Shown here in pieces: positions 13,089-21,800 of a stretch of 64,000 bases of DNA. The translations under genes and the position numbers were made by a program. The notes under the pieces were generated by a model. The model worked only from the letters and a program-made list of their open reading frames with translations. It searched no databases and was not told the DNA's origin. The DNA is taken from positions 8,024,001-8,088,000 of the forward strand of contig NC_089735.1 of the NCBI RefSeq assembly GCF_035083965.1, in the 5' to 3' direction. Origin of the DNA: Branchiostoma lanceolatum (lineage: Eukaryota > Chordata > Leptocardii > Amphioxiformes > Branchiostomatidae). Every line of letters begins with the position of its first letter. Within the stretch, counting starts at the first letter, position 1.

Positions 13089-14240
13089 TCCTGGTCAGGA
13101 GTGGGTAGTAAGAGATGACTGTCCCTTTACTGCAGCACTGTTGTAGCCAGGGTCAGAATGCAGAGGGCTGGGGAGGCCTGGAAAACAGCTCAACCTGCAG
13201 AGGTGTGCGATGGATGGGATGAAAGAGGGGGAGGGGGGTGGGCAACCAGCCCAGAGCCTGGAAGAGACGAAAGATAAAACAACAATGAACTACTATCAAC
13301 AATAGCGATCAATGAAGACAAGATGACTGTACGTATGCATCTGCCAGACAGACAGGATCAAACAATACTAGAATAACTCTAGGCATGCATGGCACTTTTC
13401 TAACAAGACTCAATATTACATTGACATGGGCATAGCATACTTGAATTGAAATTATGTCTATGCAGCAGGCCTTGGCACTAGGATTATAATGTACATGTAT
13501 GTACAGAGCATTCAGAGATTTCTCTACAATAACTTGTATGAAGCGAAGTTTCAAAATTTGTATCATTATAGAAATAGGCATATGAAGCTTAAGTTATGTA
13601 TCACTCTATAATGTGATCCTTTTCACGTAACTGTTATCATACATGACTGATGAATTTCTTCAACGTGATCCTTTTTGCTCCTAACAAAAAATCATAAAGA
13701 ATTTTGAAATGAAGATATATCAGAATCTGTGTTACTACTAAGCTAACTAATAACTAAGGCAAGAGCATTTCTATGTCTGCAAGTTGTTACAATCTCATTT
13801 TGTCTAGCACTTTTGTTTCCTTAACACTCTGATTTATAATGTGCCTGGGACCGGATATTCAGACTAGCCCATGGTTTGGGGCAGAGCCAGATTGCTTGGC
13901 ATGCCTCCAACTCAAATCCTTTGGAAGGGCTCTGATTCTGGTGGGCCCCTATCTCGCTAAATCAACAAGGAAGCACTATAGAATATTGTACCACAGGACC
14001 TACTTTCTGATATCATTTGTGATCGGTACTATAACATATTGACAGCAGAAGCCATTTTCACATTCCCATGGCATCACAGAACCCAATTTGCCAATAAATC
14101 AATATCACAGTTTGTGTTACTCTAAAAACAAGTCATATGTTTTGTATCTCAATTATCTCTTCTAGCTATGCAAATGCCATCGCTTCTTAAGGGGGAGTAG
14201 TCGGAGAACTGATTTTTTTTACATTTTAATCATAATACAT

Positions 14241-14362
14241 TTCCCACTCTGTTTCAAATATTTATCAATTGATATGACTACAATTTTATGTGAAGCATGC
14301 ATTCCACTCTGTTTCAAAATATTCATCAATTGATATGACTACAATTTTATGTGAAGCATGCA
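14241..14362. repeat. Tandem duplication of a ~60-bp unit
   Basis: Two adjacent near-identical units each contain 'ccactctgtttcaaa', 'tcaattgatatgactac' and 'gtgaagcatgcatt'. The period is about 60-61 bp. Confidence 0.85.
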
Positions 14363-15250
14363 TTTTGAATGTTATCACTATTACACCTTAATCTAGTAAA
14401 TAGTTATGAAAACGCTCGGAACTTTTGGGTCTGATTCACTGATTCGTTAGCAAATGAAAATCCCACAAATATCTGCACAAGTCAATGAGATCTAGATACA
14501 GAGATCAACCAATCATCATTTGGACAAAAAAGCAATCATGGTACAGGTTTGACTGCCTTATTTGCATACAATTAGAAGGGATAATGCCAGTCTTTGCGGT
14601 GCAGCAAAGCACTGATCAAAGAGACAAGCAATTAATATTTCAAATTGGTAGGTTGCATGTACATACATGTATAGCTTTTCCCACCATATACGTGTACAAT
14701 GTATGCTGAGAACAGACAGTGCTGCCATGGCAAAGCAACTAGCTGCGTGAAAATCAATAATCATGACAAGGCACGGATGTAATTTTCTGAAAAATCATAA
14801 GTTGCACAGCACAGTTATTACAATTTGGTTCTTAGTAATCTTACTATCACATATCAAGAACTGGTGGGTCACATCACAAGTTTAGGCATCTCTGTATCAA
14901 ATATATCACCTGCAACTATCTCGAATTTGATAGAAACTCCAGCAGTTTGTGTACAGTACCTCATAAAGTATTCAAGGTGGAATTAACTTTTGGGATTTTC
15001 ACAGTGACTTGAAGTTCTTGCCTCAAACATGTGCTGTCTTACTGTACCAACATATTATTGTTTCAACTGCAAACTTAAAACAACATGTAAATGCATCTTT
15101 TCCCATCCTATTCCTACTGCAAAATTATGTCCCTGCCGTGGACTTGTAGAATATTTCATTTACACTGTACAGTATCTGTTTCTCAATTGTCCGCTAAAAA
15201 AGGCACTGGAAAGAATAGGACATTATTACGAGTGGCAGGTCGTGTTGGCC

Positions 15251-15333
15251 TAGCCTGAGTGTCATACTGTTTTCTTCCAGGCTTTGGGGTATTAAGGTAG
15301 AGCCTGAAACCAAACAGGATGACACTCAGGCTA
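15251..15333. mobile_element. 83-bp micro-MITE with perfect 9-bp target duplication
   Basis: Inverted ends TAGCCTGAGTGTCAT / ATGACACTCAGGCTA surround a ~40-bp core. The direct repeat GTGTTGGCC is present at 15242-15250 and 15334-15342. A 9-bp duplication is typical of Mutator-like elements, but the tiny size gives no other class evidence. Confidence 0.8.
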
Positions 15334-15589
15334 GTGTTGGCCTGCATTGGTGACAGCTGAACTTTGTGGCGGCAGAGAGAGAGAAAAAGGTTTTGAATGC
15401 AAAGCCACAAGCACCAGCTGGTAAGTTCCTTGCAAGTATCAGCTGGAGCACGTATGCAGAACGTACGCGTTTAAGCCTCTGTCTGCATATTCAAGGTTAA
15501 TATCTCATGTAAGGTTCATATAGTTGTGTCCTAAGAAATATCTTATGCAACAGCCATTACTCCGATGCGACGTTGACCAAAAAGTAGTC

Positions 15590-15782
15590 TCAACCAGACT
15601 CACTATGCCAGCTACAGGGAGAATATTTGCCAGGAAAGTTTGACCACCAGAGGGTTTCATTTGCAAGCACAGTGCGAATTATTGACCTTACCGTGGACTG
15701 ACTCTACCAGCCAAATATTCCTTTTTTCGCCAAGTTCTAAGATCCAGAGGAAGGCCTGGTGGAGGCTAACAAAAAAGAGGCT
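15590..15782. repeat. Dispersed repeat shared with 53160-53303
   Basis: Both copies run from a 'ccagactca/ctatgccag' start through 'ctgactctaccagccaaatattcc' to 'ggaaggcctggtggaggctaac'. The ends look like an imperfect inverted pair (ACCAGAC / GTGGAGGCTAAC), so it may be a MITE. Class unresolved. Confidence 0.55.
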
Positions 15783-17011
15783 CTGCAGCTATAATGGTTT
15801 TGTGTAGCTGGCTGTATACCTACTAGTATGTGCATTACGTTCTGGATATATATAAGCTGTCAGCTGGTAGTTTCCACACACATGTACACACACCTTTGTC
15901 GTGGTCGTAGCTGCCTGTGTTGTGTTCTCCCTTTATGTCGGCCCAGCGAGACTTGACAACCAACCTATGGCTGCTTGATGGATTTGCATGACAGCAGCTT
16001 GAAGCGAATCATGGATGGAGTTTTTCTCCGCCAGTAAGCTCGTCCTGGGCTTGTGGAACCCGTGACCCCAGGGAGCTAGGCCTTGAGGGTGGGGGCAAAT
16101 ATGGTGATGGTCTGGTCGGGTGGGTGGGTAGAAAAACGTTTTACGATAAAATGTAGGATAAAGCCATTGAGGTAAGGGAAGATGGTCAGTTTAGGGGGGG
16201 GAGGAGAAAATACATGGTAATTAAGTAACGAAATACAAATAAATGAAGAGTTGTCATTAAATTTTCACTGTAACAGATACATGCATTTCTCAATGACTGT
16301 ACAAGGTTTTGAAAAAAGAAAATAAGTACACAATGTTTCAGATCTTAGACCCTGTTTTTTTCCATGTTAGGTAGTGCCACTACACCAAGACAAAGATGAT
16401 ACTAGAATGAAACAAATGAAAACACAAACTTTTTACTGGAATCAAATAAAAAAATACAATTCATTTTTATATAAATATAATCATGGTTGTTTTTCCCATT
16501 AAAAATATCGTTATTTTGTTCACTTCCATGTGGTGAAATTGGTTTGAACTTAGACACAAAACACCTTAACTGTTCTATATTGTCATACAATTCAACCCGC
16601 TTTAGTTTGTTTCATTTATTGTATCAAGGAAATCACATGTACTAGTTCTTGATTGTATCCAAGTTACCATAATAACACCCCGCCCTCCCAACATGCAAAT
16701 TACCAGGCTTCGATCCCGCCACATTTTTTTCTCTCCCTTTTACCCACGAATTACACTCAAGAAGTCAAGGCTACCACATACCACAATTAAGCCTCAGACA
16801 TGCAGATATACAACAGACTGTCTCATCTTACAGAAAACTGTCGTCTTGGCCATAGTAGCTGACCAAAATCTTGTTTGAAACAAATTTATTTTGCGACTCA
16901 GTGGCACTAGACAACACACTAACGGTTGCCACAGGGGACTCTAAAACCCTTCCTCTTTGAAACTGCTTACAGGCACACGATGTATGCTGAATCTATATTA
17001 AAGGAACTTAC

Positions 17012-17170
17012 CTCCAGAGGCCCTTGGACTTGTTCCAGGCCAGCGGCAATGGTTTATACGAGGAGGAATGTAGCTGTGGTCGGACCAGACAGACTGTGGT
17101 GGGGGGAGGGGACGTGATTCTAAGCGCGTGCTTGCTAACTCGCACGCACGTTACATGTAAACAACGCCTC
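17012..17170 (-). other. Candidate non-coding first exon and promoter region of the RhoGAP gene
   Basis: On the minus strand a strong donor, CTGGAG|GTAAGTTCC, lies at 17003-17011. Upstream of it is a GC-richer block with several CpG-containing runs (about 17040-17160) and no usable ATG. In orientation and position it suits a 5'-UTR exon spliced to 13.0 kb. The transcription start cannot be placed from sequence alone. Confidence 0.4.
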
Positions 17171-17508
17171 TTCCCGCCTTAAAATCTCACCAACATCCGC
17201 TCTCTGAACCTTCAAACTAAACAACAGTATTCTATGAACCTAGGTTTAAGGATGTAGGTCAAGTAAACGTCTCGCAGACGACGTTTTTTCGGCAAGACTT
17301 CTTCAGAAGATCGGACGATCCTTGAGTTGGTGAAGCCCTGCTTCGGCGAACAACAAACCTGACATTCGTCAGCCAATCAGAGCCTGGCGTTCCAGTCACG
17401 TGACACGTGTTTTTTCCTGCAACATTTGACCTCCATGACCTTTCCTATTGTTCCCACAAACCCTTGCGGTTCACACCACCTGTCGTTTCTCCAATATATC
17501 ACATATCA

Positions 17509-17645
17509 ATATACAATTCAAATTCTACCACTGGATAAATTACAGAGATAATTTCCGGACGTTTCGGGTGACATCCATATGCCATCACCCTTCTTCAGCG
17601 TCACTAGAATGAATTTATCCAGTAGTAGAGTTTAAATTGTATATT
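17509..17645. mobile_element. MITE-like foldback with ~35-bp inverted ends
   Basis: Left end ATACAATTCAAATTCTACC and its continuation through 'actggataaatt' pairs with the right end 'aatttatccagtagtagag' through 'aaattgtat'. The core contains 'gtttcgggtgacatcc' and 'atcacccttcttcagc'. No coding sequence. Target duplication not resolved. Confidence 0.65.
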
Positions 17646-18255
17646 ACTATAATAATTGTTTATCTGGATGTCTAACCTTCATCAACATATCATATATCAT
17701 ATCATAACGTTAGTGTTCGGATAAGAGGCAGTATATTGCCTACAAGATCCACGTCTTGATGATTTTGTTGTCAATTGGTGTAACTTAGTTTATCAAATAA
17801 TTTGTGAACAATTACATAATTTTTGTAACTTGACATATTAGATAATTGATGTGTTTTTCTTTTTCTTTTGCAGAAGCCCTTTTAAAATTCTTCTCACGAA
17901 AAGATCACAACGCTATCACACGTTACACCTAACTTTATATGGGACATTGACATTTCAACATTACACATTTGACATGACTGTTATGGGACTGTGGGAAGTT
18001 ACTGGAGGGTACCCAACCATTGACATGCATCAAACAAAGGGTATTTAGGATGAGAAACTGAGGGAGTAACCGTTTAACGAATTTGATATCTTAAAAACAT
18101 ATCAAATGCTCTCGATCAATAGAGGTCGCTGATCAATGTTAACTTCTGCATACTCTAAAGACACCACCACACCCTATTGAGGTCACCATTTGAATGGCAG
18201 GTCAATGACCCAAGCCTTCTCAAGTGCAGTTAGCTGGGCAACAAAAACGCCACCT

Positions 18256-18320
18256 AACAGGTTACGTGTATAACGACACGTCGCTACCTAACAGGTTACG
18301 TGTATAATTACACGTCGCTT
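18256..18320. repeat. Tandem 35-bp repeat with internal palindrome
   Basis: Two copies of 'cctaacaggttacgtgtata' followed by a variable pair of bases and 'acacgtcgct'. Each unit is an imperfect palindrome centred on the ACGTGTATAA..ACACGT core. Function unknown. Confidence 0.75.
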
Positions 18321-18631
18321 ACTGATGCGTGTACAATAGCTGGAGGTTGTAGGAACACGTTATATAGAGACATAGGCTTGGGACTGTTAAACATTGGCGA
18401 AGGTATATTGAACTGCTAACGATGACAAGGGCGGGCTAAAACCGTCTACACCATACGCCATAAATATTCTGGACAATTCTTGGAGTTCCCAGGCAATACA
18501 CCAATCTGAAGTTACACAAATTGAAGTTGAACATTTCCAACTGCCTTTTGATATAATATCTTTTCTAGACTATTATTTAGTGTATACCAGTCCACCCCGC
18601 AATTATAAGAAATATAATAATTATAATTTCT

Positions 18632-18883
18632 TTTCTCAAAATAGACAGGCATTCAAGTACAGTTTATTGTTTCAATCTCTTTTGTACCAGGAGACAACTT
18701 TTTCTTCGCATAGCCGTTTCCATAATTCTCTCTCGTTGTTCAAGTTCATGATTTTTATTTCTCAAAATAGACAGTCACTCAAATACAGTCCATTGTTTCA
18801 ATCTCTTTTGTACCAGTAGACAACTTTTTCTTCGCTTAGCCGTTTCCATAGCTCTCTTTCGTTGTCGAAGTTGTGACATGCGC
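18632..18883 (-). repeat. 126-bp tandem duplication at the 3' end of sialyltransferase A
   Basis: Two copies at about 18632-18757 and 18758-18883. The upstream (right) copy contains the functional end of the last exon with its stop. The left copy repeats about 20 final codons, the stop TGA and the 3' flank, with several substitutions. The left copy has no acceptor or VS motif and is probably transcribed downstream or untranscribed. Confidence 0.9.
18753..18758 (-). promoter_or_regulatory. Polyadenylation signal of sialyltransferase A
   Basis: AATAAA on the minus strand, about 40 nt after the stop codon at 18798-18800. It lies at the junction of the two copies of the 126-bp duplication. Confidence 0.5.
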
Positions 18884-21800
18884 CTTTCCACGGTCGACTG
18901 GCATTGAACTTGGTCTTGTCATAGTAGTGTAGGGTGAACCTGCAAAATAGAGTCAACCTGATTTATTTTGTGTTCGTACAATATTGTATGGATGAAAAAC
19001 GCTTGAAAACACCAGTGCATAGTTTCATCATGTTGGTGAATCACCGAGTATTGGACCTCTTTGTGCACGGGAACGGGTTTTGTTCGCGTGAAGAATGTTC
19101 GCGTACGCGTGGAAAATTTTCGCGTGGAAAATTTGAAATGGAGAATTTATTTATAGGTTCAAAATATCAAAGTGATTTTATCATCAAAATTTTTCTCCCT
19201 TGGGAGTAGACTTGAGTCCCTTGGGAATCAACTTGTTTTTTTTGTTTTTTTAAATTTCAAAAATCCTTTGAAATTTTTTTGGTGTGAAACCTTAGGTCAA
19301 TTCCCTTCTGATCAACTAATTAGCGTATTTTAACGAGCAAATGATCAAAATTACAGGCAAACTTTTTCCCTGCATGGGTGTGGGCAGGGTGTGGTGTGGT
19401 TTGGTGTGTGCTATTCCCAAGGGACTCAAGTCTATTCCCAAGGGAGAAAAAATTTTGATGATAAAATAACTTCGATATTTTGAACCTATAGATAAATTCT
19501 CCATTTCAAATTTTCCACGCGAAAATTTTCCACGCGAACGCGAAAATTCTTAACGCGAACAAAACCCCAACCCTTTGTGCACAACCAGCAACAAGTGCCA
19601 GCAATGTTTGGCTAGTTCTTCCTTCCACTGCTAGGTGGCGCTGCAGTGAGATGAATGCGGTCCCAAACGTGACTAAGCTAGTTTTCTTTCTAACTGCCCT
19701 GAGGAAAGTGATAGCATTTCAGCACTAAGGACATGAGCAGTTACTCGCGTTGAGCGGCTGTAACAGGCGTAGCGTGCGTAGTTGGTGACTCTAGACCGTA
19801 CCACTGGCGGGAGTTTGAATCCCGGCTGTTGTCGCTCACCCCACATGCACTTTTAGATAAAGTTGACGTTTTTCTTCAATGCCTATTGACTATCAGTGTC
19901 ATGAATGACATGTCTAATCTCCAAGCAGATCTAGCGGGACAAGACAGCATCCAAGGGGCCAAAACACTGTTGCCGGTTGGATAGTACTATTTTGGCACTT
20001 TGGGTACTGTGTCTGTCTTGTCCCGGTAGATCTGCTTGATAATTAAACATAAAGTGCCTTCCTTACCGTGGATCGTACCCATACCCGTACAGACCCACGT
20101 AGTCGCACATCTGTATGGCCATGAAAGCCGTCATGGCGCCCGTGGTAGGTCTGAGTCCGGTGGCGTTCAGGAAATTGGCGTAGATGTACCGCAGGAAATC
20201 CGGATGCACGATCTTCACGTTGGTAGAGTTCAGGTCGGGTCCACGTGTGTGCCTGGTGGTAGAACGTTATTGTGTCAAAATGATACCAAGGCAATAAGAA
20301 AAGTTTGCTGTCCTGTTGCTATTCCTGTTTTTCACCACGTAACAAGGCCCAAATGTACCGTGGCCGACAGGTACAGTGCTACTTCAAGGTTATTGGCTAG
20401 AAGTCAGGAACAATACCCCAGACAAGAAGTACGTCCCCAGTAGGTTACAAAAGCTGCTCGGAAGCATCTCCTACCCAATGCTATGTTGACGTCAAAGCCC
20501 GATAGTTCTTTTCTCTGTCTAAGAAGTCTGAAAACTTGAAATAGAGCCTTCTTAGATCTTGGATATTAGGCTGAAGCGTAAGTGGTACACCCTTACCTTA
20601 TTATTCCCACCGATAATACAATCCTTCCAACGTCGAAAGTGAACCGATTAGAAAGACGAAAGTATTTAACTTTTCAACACGATGCATAAGACATTTAAGT
20701 TAGTTCATGTTTTCATAAATTTTACCCAAACCGCAAATGGCTTTTAAGACGGCCATCTCATCTCATCCAGAGCCCTTGGACCACACATAAACCAAAGAAA
20801 CAAGTGTTAAGAGTCTTACCATTCACACGTGTTCAGGTTTTTGGCTTTACATCCCTTCCCGCCAGGAACAGAGCCTGTTGTGAGCCAGCCGGCCAGGTAC
20901 ATCAGATCCCACGCCTTGAACGGGACATACAGCCGCATAGGATTCTGGAGAAATACATTTTTCCAATCACAGCAGCGCAAAGCGTTTCTTGAAATCAGTA
21001 TCAAAAGGACAGCATAGATACTTCTCCCTAATCTATAGAGAGCTCAGATAGAATTTAGACAAAGATTAGCAAAAAAGAAAGAATTGTGAGCAACAACGAA
21101 CGAATTGTAAAAATTGCGTTCAGTTCAGAACTTGACATAGAGTTTGAATATCATACACGTGAAATGTTTCCTGCTGTAAAGGGAAGACTACCCTTATTCG
21201 TTTTGAAGGATTTGTTTTTTTGCTTGAACGTTTGTTTATTCATGAGAAGCTCAAATCAGCCAGCAATCAGCTTTTCATTGAGGTCATGAGGGAGACGTAA
21301 GGGTCAGACAAAATATAACAAGATACAGGTGACATCACTTGCGTTGTGATAAATCTATAAACACATGTAAGTTATATCATTGCACATAGAAATGGTTCAA
21401 AACAAATAACATGGGCTCAGAGTAAGATCTTGTATGACAATGAGATTACACTTGCCGCTTTTGCAACGTGTTTGATTTTCTGTGATTCCGGGTAGAACAC
21501 GTAGAAAGATGTCCTGTTGCCCACATCCGGTAGGTACTTCTCTTCGGTATGGGCGTTGTTCACTCTACGTGGGGAATACATGTATATAAATTTCATTCTC
21601 AGTCACTGATGAAATATATTGAATGCTATTTGAAAAATGCCTGACTCTTTACATTATTCATCAATTAGTTTAATTTCTTTTGTATAATGTACAATTTTCA
21701 GCAATTCTGGTAACATTGATGAGACTACCTTTACCTTTATACTACTTAGCTACACAGATTATAAGAGATAAGTAGATTTAGATTACACAGGAGCGCATTC

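Larger units (their letters stand above)
13089..17011. other. Probable 5'-UTR intron of the RhoGAP gene
   Basis: Between the first coding exon and the candidate non-coding exon I see no motif-bearing frame. A pyrimidine-rich tract followed by CAG (about 13184-13250, minus sense) gives plausible acceptors for the 13.0-kb exon. The stretch holds a 60-bp tandem duplication, an 83-bp MITE with a 9-bp target duplication, and a foldback near 15590-15780 related to one at 53160-53303. Confidence 0.45.
17171..18631. other. Intergenic stretch between RhoGAP 5' end and sialyltransferase A
   Basis: No gene seen. It contains a MITE-like inverted repeat at 17509-17645, a 35-bp tandem palindromic repeat near 18256-18320, and otherwise AT-rich unique-looking sequence. 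Confidence 0.5.

Noticed and set aside
15930..16110. Possible exon on the minus strand near a GTGTGT donor-like site
   Set aside because: Frames are closed quickly, there is no domain, and the donor is weak compared with 17003-17011.
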